60,736 nucleotides of DNA, from NCBI GenBank assembly GCA_017617115.1, contig JAFZXA010000142.1:1-60736 (forward strand), given 5' to 3'. The notes under the pieces were generated by a model. It did no database searches. It saw only the letters and a list, made by a program, of their open reading frames with translations, and was not told the DNA's origin. Position 1 is the first letter of the stretch; each line of letters opens with the position of its first letter. This DNA comes from Treponema sp. (GTDB lineage Bacteria; Spirochaetota; Spirochaetia; Treponematales; Treponemataceae). This document shows positions 18,688-26,826 of this stretch, piece by piece. The position numbers and the translations under genes were made by a program.

Positions 18688-19805
18688 CCCCACTTCCATC
18701 CATAGGAAGACCTTTCCACTTTGCCACAAGGTAAGCGTTCATAAATTCATCAAGGTCGCCGTCCATAACGCCCTGAATGTTTCCTACAGAGTATTTTGTG
18801 CGGTGATCTTTTACCATTGTATATGGACAGAAAACATAGGAACGGATCTGGCTTCCAAAAGAAATATCTTTTTTTTCGGCAGCGAATTTTGAGTTTTCCT
18901 TTTCTTTCTGTTCCCTGTAATATTCGTAAAGGCGGGCCTTGAGCATGTTCATACAAGACTGCCTGTTCATAATCTGGCTGCGCTCACTCTGGCAGGCAAC
19001 TACAATACCGGTTGGAATATGAGTAAAGCGAACTGCGGAGTCTGTTTTGTTTACATGCTGACCACCCTTTCCACCGGCACGGTATGTATCTACACGAAGG
19101 TCTTCCGGCTTAATGTCTACTTCAATTGTGTCGTCAAGAACAGGGTAAACATAAACAGAAGCAAAAGAGGTGTGTCGGCGGGCATTTGCATCAAAAGGGC
19201 TTATTCGTACCAGGCGGTGAATGCCGTTTTCACCTTTAAGGTAACCGTATACAAAATCGCCTGAAATCTGAATCGTGATGTTTTTAATTCCGCCTTCGGC
19301 TTCAAGCTCGTCCATAACTTCGGTTTTATAGCCGTGTCGTTCTGCCCAACGCAGGTACATTCGGCTAAGCATAAATGCCCAGTCACACGCTTCGGTACCA
19401 CCGGCACCTGCATGTACAGTTAAAAAGGCGTCGTTCTGGTCAACTTCACCAGAGAGGAGGTTTAATATGTTAAGCTTTTCAAATTCTTTTTTTGCGGCAT
19501 CGTACATTGACTGTACTTCGGCTTCGTCATCTGCACTACCCGACTCTTCTGCAAGCTCATACATAGCCTCAAGGTCGTCCATTTGTGCAAGAAGTGCCCG
19601 CCACGGCTCTACACGGTTCTTCAGCTTTCGAACCTGAGCCATAACCTTTTCTGCAGCCTCATGGTCATCCCAAAACCCGGGAGCCTCCGACTGCTTCATT
19701 TTTTCTGCAATCGATTTATCTATAGCGTCCGAGTCAAAGACGCCCCCAAACATTCATAATTTCTTCACGGAGTTGTTCAATTGGTATTTTTATCTCTTCT
19801 AACAT
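18668..19805 (-). CDS. prfB: Peptide chain release factor 2 (programmed +1 frameshift)
   Basis: RF2 ends translation at UGA and UAA. The true gene starts at the ATG at 19805 and reads 23 codons to an in-frame TGA (19736-19734). A +1 shift at CTT TGA C then gives a product of about 378 residues; a frame that starts only at 19753 gives a wrong N-terminus. The SPF stop-codon-reading motif (RISPFDANARRHTSF, about 202-204) and the GGQ hydrolysis motif (AGGKGGQHVN, about 247-249) are present. A TGA stop lies just upstream of the ATG, so no longer start exists. The gene sits in the envelope operon, 37 bases after a secreted TPR gene. A TTGTAA-N17-TATTCT promoter-like pair (19840-19812) would give a nearly leaderless message. 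Confidence 0.95.
19733..19748 (-). promoter_or_regulatory. RF2 autoregulatory +1 frameshift site
   Basis: Read on the minus strand this is TGGGGGCGTCTTTGAC. A Shine-Dalgarno-like GGGGG (19747-19743) stands three bases before the slippery CTT (19739-19737), whose following codon is TGA, then C. The spacing is the same as at the classical prfB site (G-rich block, three bases, CTT TGA C). When RF2 is scarce the ribosome slips forward one base and makes more RF2. Confidence 0.93.
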
Positions 19806-19842
19806 TCTTTTAGAATATCAGTTATGGGGGAAATTTACAATA

Positions 19843-20736
19843 TTATTCAGGTATTGCTATACGGTCCAGCGTATAGTTCATCCATATCTTAGTCTGGAGC
19901 GGATAAACATGCGCTACTTTTACAAAGCACTTTGCGGCTTCTTCAAAATCACCGGTAAAGAAATATGCTTCTGCAATGTAAAATAGAACGCGGTTGCGGA
20001 CGCTTTCGCTTATGTTGGTTCCGTTTAGTTTATTTAAAAGAACAATTGATTCTTCGTATTTTTCCTGAACAAAGGTGTTTTTGAGGACTTCAAAAAGAAG
20101 AAAGTCGTCTCCGCTATCCGGCGAAATTAAGTCTTCTTCAAAAAAGTACGGCTGAACCGGGGTGCGGCTTGTTTTTGCAGATGAGGCCGAAAATTGGGAT
20201 GCTGTTGTTTTTGCAACTTCATCAGAAATCAAAGTGTCGCCCTGCCCTTGACCTTCAACATAATTAATAAAAGGTAGCGGAGTTTCGCGCATTGTTCCGT
20301 CTGTGTACAATTTTTCTTCCGGCTTTTGTTTTGGTTCAATATCCTTTGGCTCTGGAGCAATAAGATGAACACCTTCTACTGTAGAGTTCATTGAAACTAA
20401 AATCAAATCATACGGACGATCTGTATATGCAATTACTGCATAAAAATAATCGTTGTAGTCGCTGACGTTATCTGTGTAGCCCGAAGTTTCAGGAGTAAGC
20501 TCTGCCAAAAAATATGCACCTGCCAGCTGATTATATGAAGAAATTGGTCTTGTGTCGCGGTAAATTAAAAGTTTAGTAATTGCAGGCTCCGGATTTTGCG
20601 GAAGTGTCCAGTAAATATTTATTCTGGTGCCCTTTGCAGGAGCAGCCTGAATATCGGTTACAATCGGCTTATTCTGGGCGCTAAGAGTGAAACTGAGAAC
20701 AAATAGTATTGCGGCAACAAAAAATGACTTCTTCAT
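19843..20736 (-). CDS. Secreted protein with Fn3-like and TPR-like regions
   Basis: A 297-residue exported protein (signal peptide ending near SAQNK). Residues about 25-125 look like one fibronectin-III fold: INIYWTLPQNPEP, LLIYRDTRPI and YFYAVIAYTDRP fit Fn3 strands. A Pro/Ser/Thr linker follows, and residues about 215-297 form TPR-like helical pairs (FVQEKYEESIVLLNKL, FFTGDFEEAAKCFVKVAHVYP). It follows the larger TPR gene by one base, so the two are surely co-expressed. Both may form a periplasmic scaffold; the specific role is unknown. Confidence 0.75.
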   Translation of the reverse strand: MKKSFFVAAILFVLSFTLSAQNKPIVTDIQAAPAKGTRINIYWTLPQNPEPAITKLLIYRDTRPISSYNQLAGAYFLAELTPETSGYTDNVSDYNDYFYAVIAYTDRPYDLILVSMNSTVEGVHLIAPEPKDIEPKQKPEEKLYTDGTMRETPLPFINYVEGQGQGDTLISDEVAKTTASQFSASSAKTSRTPVQPYFFEEDLISPDSGDDFLLFEVLKNTFVQEKYEESIVLLNKLNGTNISESVRNRVLFYIAEAYFFTGDFEEAAKCFVKVAHVYPLQTKIWMNYTLDRIAIPE

Positions 20737-20737
20737 A

Positions 20738-22867
20738 TCAATAAATATTCCTCAAAAGATCAAGAATTGAAGGGCGTTCAACAGCATTGCGGATTTCTTC
20801 TACAAGCTCTTCGCCTTTTACTTCATTCTTAACAACTGCATTACCCTTTTCGTCTGCGGCAGGAACGTTGTCTACAGCATTTCCGTTTGCATCGTTATTT
20901 GCGTTCTGTGCCGGAAGCGAAACAAGAACTAATTCGTCGTCTATATTTATTTTATCATAAAATCCGTGATTTTCTATAGTTCCTTCAGAAATTTCTTCAC
21001 CTGCTGTTGTAATTGTAATTGTTCCAAGAACATCGGCATCGCGGTAGTACAAGCCTACTCCAGAATCAGCAGTGCGGATCTGACCTTTTTTAATTATCTT
21101 AAGCTGGGCATCCTTTACAATATTTTCTGCTTTACCCAAATCTACAAGAACTGTCTTTCCGTTGCGGTCAAGAATCTTTCCACGTACTGTAAGCTTTTCC
21201 AAAACTGAATTACGGAAGCGGCGCAAAACTGTAGAAAAGCGGTTGTTACCAGTGCAGTAGAACGAGTTCTTTGAAATTTCAAGTCCTGTGCGGCCGGAAT
21301 ACATTGTGCTCGAAAGAGTCATGTCGTTTTCGCCTTCGCTAAGTGAAAGGATTATAAAATAATCAAAACCACCTGCGCGGGAATTCTTAAATGCTTCACC
21401 GTAGCCGCTGACTGGAGTAACCTGAGTTTTTACGCTTGTAATTGCAACTCCGCTGAATATGTCGGCTGCTGCATTTGCAACAAGGCGGTTTGTATCGGCA
21501 TGAATAAAAGTTGAATTATTGTCTTCATAGAAAACTGCAATGTTCCAGCGTGTTTTGTCCAGGTAAAAAGGTTCAACATTCCATTTTTTACCAAGTGTGT
21601 CCGAAAGCAGATAATCAAACGCTTCTATTTTATCATTAAGCTCTGTCTGCTGTTTCTTACTGAGTGTGGCAAGCTGTTCTTCGTTGTTTTCTTTTATAAA
21701 CTTAAGCTGCTCAAGATACAGCTCGTGCATTCCGTTTATTTCAAGAATATCGGCATAAGCCATACGTGCTTCGTAATTCATTGGGGCAAGCAAAAGAGCT
21801 CTCTGATATTCATAAACAGCCCCGGAACCGTCATAACGTGAAGCATACTGTTTTGCATTTGCAATATGATACTGTGCATAATAGCTTCGGCGGGAATCTT
21901 CAAGACTCAGTGTGTTCCTTATTTCGTTTTCCATAGCACTGCGCATAATTTCATCCTGCGGATTAATCTGAAGTCCTGCTGTCCAGGTTTCAATTGCACC
22001 AGAAACGTTTCCAAGCTTACACTGAGCAACACCTTTTATAAACCACGCATTTGTATTTTTGCGGTTGCGGCTTATAAGATAGTCGCTTATATCAATAACT
22101 TCTTTATATCTTGACTGCTTGTACAAAATTGTCGAAAGCATGTCGTAGGCTTTGTCGTAGCTGCTATTAACTTCTACTGCAATGCGCGCCTGTTTTTCGG
22201 CAGTAACGTAGTCGCCTTTCATTGAATAAATAATAGAAGCAAGATAATGAACTTCGGGCTCACCTGAATAATACGAAAGAGCCTGTCGCAAATAATTTTC
22301 TGCTGATTGAGTCTGACCACGTTCTGCATTTACAAGAGCAAGTGACAACAATGCTTTACGGTTTGTGTTCTGTCTTTTGAGCGCTTCCATATACTGGTTT
22401 TGTGCCCCGGAAAAACGTCCTTCGTAAAGTTCAATTTCGGCAAGACCAAAATGTGCATCTATGTCGTTAGGATATTTTTTAAGGATATTATTAAAGATGT
22501 TTCGTCCATCGTCTATGCGGCCAAGCGAAACATAAACCATACCCTTAAGATTTTGAATTGCAAGATTATTTTTTTCATATTTTTCGGCATTTTCAAGGTA
22601 CTGCAGCGCAAGATCAAACTCGCCAAGCTTATAAGAACATTCTGCAAGCTTATACCACGCATCGGTAAAAGCAGGATTTTCTACAGTTACTTCAAGATAA
22701 TACTGCGATGCTTCATAATAGCTTTCGTTTGACTGAGCTTTCATTCCCAGATTATATTTTTCAAGAACAGCGGCAGAGTTACCGGCTCCAAAAAGAGCTG
22801 GTGCAACAAAGAGACAAACTGCAACAACAACAATCCTTTTATTCTTCATCATTTTTTTGATCTTCAT
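20738..22867 (-). CDS. Secreted TPR protein with FlgT-like C-terminal region
   Basis: A 709-residue exported protein. The signal peptide (KRIVVVAVCLFVAPALFGAG) is best matched by starts at codons 1, 6 or 7; none has a clear ribosome site, and codon 1 overlaps the corC-like gene by 29 bases. Residues about 30-370 are at least eight TPR units, for example AWYKLAECSYKLGEFDLALQ and ALLSLALVNAERGQTQSAEN. A middle domain (about 420-550) is of unknown type. Residues about 560-650 (GKILDRNGKTVLVDLGKAEN) resemble the C-terminal beta domain of FlgT-like proteins. The acidic tail is low complexity. Probably a periplasmic protein-binding scaffold. Confidence 0.78.
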   Translation of the reverse strand: MKIKKMMKNKRIVVVAVCLFVAPALFGAGNSAAVLEKYNLGMKAQSNESYYEASQYYLEVTVENPAFTDAWYKLAECSYKLGEFDLALQYLENAEKYEKNNLAIQNLKGMVYVSLGRIDDGRNIFNNILKKYPNDIDAHFGLAEIELYEGRFSGAQNQYMEALKRQNTNRKALLSLALVNAERGQTQSAENYLRQALSYYSGEPEVHYLASIIYSMKGDYVTAEKQARIAVEVNSSYDKAYDMLSTILYKQSRYKEVIDISDYLISRNRKNTNAWFIKGVAQCKLGNVSGAIETWTAGLQINPQDEIMRSAMENEIRNTLSLEDSRRSYYAQYHIANAKQYASRYDGSGAVYEYQRALLLAPMNYEARMAYADILEINGMHELYLEQLKFIKENNEEQLATLSKKQQTELNDKIEAFDYLLSDTLGKKWNVEPFYLDKTRWNIAVFYEDNNSTFIHADTNRLVANAAADIFSGVAITSVKTQVTPVSGYGEAFKNSRAGGFDYFIILSLSEGENDMTLSSTMYSGRTGLEISKNSFYCTGNNRFSTVLRRFRNSVLEKLTVRGKILDRNGKTVLVDLGKAENIVKDAQLKIIKKGQIRTADSGVGLYYRDADVLGTITITTAGEEISEGTIENHGFYDKINIDDELVLVSLPAQNANNDANGNAVDNVPAADEKGNAVVKNEVKGEELVEEIRNAVERPSILDLLRNIY

Positions 22868-23636
22868 TGTTTCTTATTACCTTGATAACGTTTATTCTAT
22901 GCCCCTCCATGTCCTGAACTATAAAGTCATAGTTATTCCATGAAGATTTTTCATATTTTACAGGAACCTTACCAAACAAATCAAATACAAAGCCGCCAAG
23001 TGAGTCAAAATCTTCGTTCGGGAAGTCTGCATTTATTGTTTCATTCAAATCATCCAAGTCTACGCGGGCATCGCAAAGCCATACGTTCTCATTAATTGTA
23101 ATAATGTCTTCGCGTTCCTTGTCAAATTCATCCTGAATGTCGCCTACAATCTCTTCAATAATATCTTCCATTGTAACAATACCGCTTATTCCACCGTATT
23201 CATCAATTGCCATTGCAATATGCAGGTGATGACGCTTGAATTCTCGAAGCAGTGAGTCAATGCGCTTACTTTCTGGAACAAAATACGGTTTACGGATGAT
23301 TTTGAGTAAGTCTACCGGCTGATTTTCGGCAAAGGTTTTTAAAAGGTCTTTTACATAAAGAACACCAACAACATTATCAATTGAATCTGTGTAAACAGGA
23401 AATCGTGAATGTCCGCTTGCGATGATTTTTGTTACAAGCTCATCCTTTGGTGTATCTGAAGAAATAAAGTCTATGTCAATTCGGGGAACCATAACTTCTT
23501 TTACCGAAGTAATAGAAAGGTCCTCTACTCCCTGAATCATATCTTTTTTTTCTTCGTTGAGGATTTTCTGTTCTATAATGTCGTTTTCATCTGCGCTTTT
23601 TGCAGCATTCTTTTTTTTGTGTCCAAACAAACTCAT
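22839..23636 (-). CDS. CBS-domain CorC/HlyC-type protein
   Basis: A 265-residue cytoplasmic protein with two CBS domains (about 45-110 and 115-170; VMVPRIDIDFI, GHSRFPVYTDSIDNVVGVLYVKD and HLHIAMAIDEYGGISGIVTMEDI are diagnostic) and a C-terminal CorC_HlyC domain (LCDARVDLDDLNE, DSLGGFVFDLFGKVP). There is no N-terminal membrane domain, as in CorC/TlyC of the short type, which is linked to magnesium and cobalt efflux. It overlaps ybeY by 4 bases. The phoH-HD-ybeY-corC order is conserved in many bacteria. Haemolysin labels sometimes given to this family are not supported by sequence. Confidence 0.9.
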   Translation of the reverse strand: MSLFGHKKKNAAKSADENDIIEQKILNEEKKDMIQGVEDLSITSVKEVMVPRIDIDFISSDTPKDELVTKIIASGHSRFPVYTDSIDNVVGVLYVKDLLKTFAENQPVDLLKIIRKPYFVPESKRIDSLLREFKRHHLHIAMAIDEYGGISGIVTMEDIIEEIVGDIQDEFDKEREDIITINENVWLCDARVDLDDLNETINADFPNEDFDSLGGFVFDLFGKVPVKYEKSSWNNYDFIVQDMEGHRINVIKVIRNNEDQKNDEE

Positions 23637-24112
23637 TTTATAATAATTTCATCCTTTAATTTTTCAAGTATATTTTCCTGCAGAACAAGCATCTGGCATT
23701 GTGGAGTAACCCCTGCCTGAATGTGCTCTTCGCCATGGTCCATTCCGTTCAAGTGAAGGAGGCCGTGAACAAGCAGCCGCTTTAATTCTGCGTTTGCATC
23801 TTCATTAAAATATTCGGCATTTACAGGTAATGTTTCAAGGCTGATTGCTATATCGCCAACACATTTCCATTTGCCTTGTTCGTCCTCGTAGGTTTCATCG
23901 TTTTCAAAAGATAAAACATCGGTAGGAGCGTCTATGTTACGGTATGATTTATTAAGTTCTTGAATATATTCGTCGTTGCAAAACAGTACACTTATTTCTT
24001 CACCGTCAAAGTTCAGTGCGCCGGCTGCAGTTTCAATAAACTTTTGTGCTTCCTCAAGCCATTCTGGTTCGCGTATCCCCTCCTGTACCGAAACAAAAAT
24101 CCTATTTGCCAT
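23633..24112 (-). CDS. ybeY: rRNA maturation endoribonuclease YbeY
   Basis: A 159-residue YbeY, a zinc-dependent RNase needed for 16S rRNA 3' end maturation and ribosome quality control. The start is the ATG at 24112 (MANRIFVSVQE), which overlaps the stop of the HD gene; a longer frame to 24259 only adds out-of-frame HD-gene sequence. The zinc motif H-x3-H-x5-H is present as HGLLHLNGMDH, and APTDVLSFENDE is the other family signature. Its neighbours phoH and the HD gene are the usual company. Confidence 0.95.
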   Translation of the reverse strand: MANRIFVSVQEGIREPEWLEEAQKFIETAAGALNFDGEEISVLFCNDEYIQELNKSYRNIDAPTDVLSFENDETYEDEQGKWKCVGDIAISLETLPVNAEYFNEDANAELKRLLVHGLLHLNGMDHGEEHIQAGVTPQCQMLVLQENILEKLKDEIIIK

Positions 24113-25859
24113 TCTTTTCTGCCGCCTTTTTAGGTTTTTGTGCAGCTGGTCTTTCTGGTTCAGCAGGTTTTGGCTGCTCAGGCTTTTTTTCTGCATCAGG
24201 GTCCTGCTGGTCAGGGTACTCAATTCGGCTGTGGTAGAAACCTGCAAGAATCTGCACAAACGATTCCTTTATTTTTGTAAGGTCGCGGTATGTTAAATCA
24301 CAGTAATCAAGCTGATGTGCTTCAATTTTTGCATTTATGAGTGTTGTAATAAAGGTTTCCAAACGAGGAATAGAAGGATTTTTAAGAGTATGACACGCAG
24401 CCTCAACAGTATCGGCAAGCATGACAACTCCGCTTTCTTTAGATGCAGGCGGGCGACCCGGGTAAGCAAAATCTTCCGGAGACAATGTAGGATCCTTTTC
24501 CTTTGCTTCCTGATAAAAATATTGAATTACGCTGTTTCCGTGGTGCTCAGAAATAATATCAATAATAACCTGAGGTAAATGCATCTGGCGTGCTTTTTCA
24601 ATTCCTTTTTTTACATGACTCTTAATGATTGTTGTATAAAGATTAGGATTTATATCGTTTTTGCGTTCACTTTCACCCTGCTGATTTTCTACAAAATATT
24701 CGCTCTGGTCAATTTTTCCAATGTCATGATAATAACCGCCAACTCGTGCAATAAGAGGATTAGCTCCAATTTCGCGGCAGGCAAATTCAGCAAGCTGTGA
24801 AACCATCATTGAATGCTGGTAAGTTCCGCTTGCAGTAATACACATTTTTTTAAGAAGTGCTGCATTAGTATCGCTCAAATCCATCAAACGGAAAACCGAA
24901 GCCGTATTGAGCATATATTCAAGCGGTGTAAGAAGACCAAGAGTCAAAATACCCGAAAGGAAGCCGTTACACAAAATACCAAGGAACAGTTTTATGTTTG
25001 GTGCAAAAGTCTCGTTGAAAATCACAATCAAAAGAACAAAGAAAACAAGGTCTGTTAAAGCAAGAATAATACCTGCAAACACAAGGTCAATTCGTCGTTC
25101 AACTTTTCGCACAATTGCAACAGAACATAAAGAAGTTGCAAGTGTATAAAGGAACGGAACAATATCCCAGTTACCTGAACCCAAAACTGCAAAAGCCATT
25201 ACAAAAGAAAAAAGTGCTGCAGAGCTCTGACCATAAAGAATTGTAATAATCATTGCAAAAAGACTTGCCGGAATAATTATACAAAGAGAATATGGCGTTG
25301 AACAAATAGGAAGCTTTGAACCAAAGGCAGCCGCAAAGAAAAGAATAAGCAGGAATATTATCTGAAGCAGCGGTTCCTGCAGCTTAATTTTCCGGCCAAA
25401 AGGAAGCAGCGAAAACAAAAGATAATACATTATAGAAACACACAGAAGATAAAGCAGTTTGTTTGCAAATGCACGGTAGTCAATATAAAGCGGCGACGCA
25501 ATCATCTTCTGAAGCTTTGCATAGGCTTCTTCTGTAATTGCAAAACCCTTTCGTATAATTTTTTCGCCGGCAACAATTGTTACAGGATTTGCATCATCGG
25601 CAGGAATACTCTTTTCGGCAATAATAGTTCTGTCCGAAATCTGTCCTATCTCAAAATCATCAATAGAAAAGCTTTCTACAGTTTCGCTTGTTGTGATTTT
25701 TGCAAATACAAGTGCCGAAACTGCAATGTAGCCAATAAAAAGTAAAAGTAAAAAAGGATATTTTGTTTTAATATACTGACCGGCAGAAGAAAAGAAAACT
25801 GAAACTGGATTTTTCTTTTCTGTACCTTTATTGGTCTTCTGTTTGTTTTTCATGTTCAT
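24102..25859 (-). CDS. 7TM-HD phosphohydrolase (PgpH-like)
   Basis: A 585-residue membrane protein of the 7TMR-HD family; characterised members are cyclic-di-AMP phosphodiesterases. One helix near residues 35-55 is followed by a short extracytoplasmic part (about 60-130), then a 7TM block (about 135-330) and a cytoplasmic HD domain (about 345-540) with HSMMVSQLAEFA, YYHDIGKI and ISEHHGN holding the metal ligands. The extracytoplasmic region is much shorter than in typical PgpH (about 700 residues or more in total). The C-terminal tail is Pro/Glu/Lys-rich. It overlaps phoH by 32 bases and ybeY by 11. The nucleotide substrate is inferred from the family. Confidence 0.88.
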   Translation of the reverse strand: MNMKNKQKTNKGTEKKNPVSVFFSSAGQYIKTKYPFLLLLFIGYIAVSALVFAKITTSETVESFSIDDFEIGQISDRTIIAEKSIPADDANPVTIVAGEKIIRKGFAITEEAYAKLQKMIASPLYIDYRAFANKLLYLLCVSIMYYLLFSLLPFGRKIKLQEPLLQIIFLLILFFAAAFGSKLPICSTPYSLCIIIPASLFAMIITILYGQSSAALFSFVMAFAVLGSGNWDIVPFLYTLATSLCSVAIVRKVERRIDLVFAGIILALTDLVFFVLLIVIFNETFAPNIKLFLGILCNGFLSGILTLGLLTPLEYMLNTASVFRLMDLSDTNAALLKKMCITASGTYQHSMMVSQLAEFACREIGANPLIARVGGYYHDIGKIDQSEYFVENQQGESERKNDINPNLYTTIIKSHVKKGIEKARQMHLPQVIIDIISEHHGNSVIQYFYQEAKEKDPTLSPEDFAYPGRPPASKESGVVMLADTVEAACHTLKNPSIPRLETFITTLINAKIEAHQLDYCDLTYRDLTKIKESFVQILAGFYHSRIEYPDQQDPDAEKKPEQPKPAEPERPAAQKPKKAAEKNGK

Positions 25860-26775
25860 AAGCCCTTACAATTTTTTTAACAAGACGATTCCTTACAACA
25901 TCCTCTGCTGTAAGCTCCATAAAGCCTATATCTTCTATTTTATACAAAATACTAATTGAATGCACCAGTCCGCTCACATGTTTTTTTGGCAGGTCGGTCT
26001 GGGTTGGGTCTCCGGTAACAAAGACCTTTGCATTTTCGCCCATACGGGTAAGGAACATTTTCATCTGCGAAACTGTTGTGTTCTGTGCTTCATCCAGAAT
26101 TATTACCGCGTTGTTGAGTGTTCGTCCCCTCATATATGCAAGAGGTGCAACTTCTATTATACCCGCTTCGGTTAGTTTGCGTACAGTCTCAACACCAACA
26201 ATTGTTTCCATTGCATCGCGCAAAGGCCTTAAGTACGGATTAATTTTCTGTTCAAGGTCTCCCGGTAAATAGCCAAGACTTTCCCCTGCTTCTACAACAG
26301 GACGGGTTATAATAAGCTTGTTTTTTTTGTGTGAAAGTACAAGACGTAGTGCTTCGGCCACAGCAAGAAAAGTTTTACCGCTACCTGCACTACCCGTACA
26401 AAATACCATATCTTTAGTTTGAAGTAGGTTTATATATTCTGCCTGATGCTGTGTGCGCGGATAGATTTTTTTGACTGCACCGGGAACTGTTATAGACATT
26501 TCATCTGCATTAACCTTGCGCTGGGTGTTTAAAACAGAAACTACAACATCTTCGCTGTTCATGCCGCCGTTATTAATTTCATCTACAATGCGGTCTATAA
26601 TAAACTGAAATTTCTCACAGGTTTCTTTGTCATCGGAAGGTATTGAAAGCTCATTCCCCCTAGTAAAAACAGATACCCCTAAGCTTTCTTCTATGAGTCG
26701 TAAATTGCTGTCATTAGTTCCACACACGCAAGAAATGATATCATTATCAGGAACTACAATTGTATATTCGCTCAA
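25828..26775 (-). CDS. phoH: PhoH-like ATPase
   Basis: A 315-residue PhoH family protein, a predicted RNA-associated ATPase often encoded with ybeY. An N-terminal KH-like region (about 1-95) precedes the ATPase, with Walker A GSAGSGKT (128-135), IILDEAQNTT as Walker B and FVTGDPTQTDLP as sensor. The start codon is TTG at 26775, with AGAGG five bases before it. The 51-base gap after lptD contains A/T-rich promoter-like sequence (TTGCAT-N17-TAAAAT), so the run from here on may have its own promoter. Confidence 0.93.
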   Translation of the reverse strand: MSEYTIVVPDNDIISCVCGTNDSNLRLIEESLGVSVFTRGNELSIPSDDKETCEKFQFIIDRIVDEINNGGMNSEDVVVSVLNTQRKVNADEMSITVPGAVKKIYPRTQHQAEYINLLQTKDMVFCTGSAGSGKTFLAVAEALRLVLSHKKNKLIITRPVVEAGESLGYLPGDLEQKINPYLRPLRDAMETIVGVETVRKLTEAGIIEVAPLAYMRGRTLNNAVIILDEAQNTTVSQMKMFLTRMGENAKVFVTGDPTQTDLPKKHVSGLVHSISILYKIEDIGFMELTAEDVVRNRLVKKIVRAYEHEKQTEDQ

Positions 26776-26826
26776 AAAATCCTCTATATTTATATTTTAT
26801 AATGCAAATTGAACAAATGCAAGACA

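Noticed and set aside
18668-19753. prfB starting at the ATG at 19753
   Set aside because: That ATG is in the +1 frame just before the shift site and would give an RF2 with a spurious start; the 0-frame start and the CTT TGA C site upstream explain the gene better.
22839-23636. Haemolysin (TlyC) function
   Set aside because: The name comes from old family labels; the sequence shows only CBS and CorC_HlyC domains with no export signal.
23633-24259. YbeY with a 49-residue N-terminal extension
   Set aside because: The extension is an out-of-frame reading of the HD gene and has no YbeY similarity; the ATG at 24112 fits the family length.
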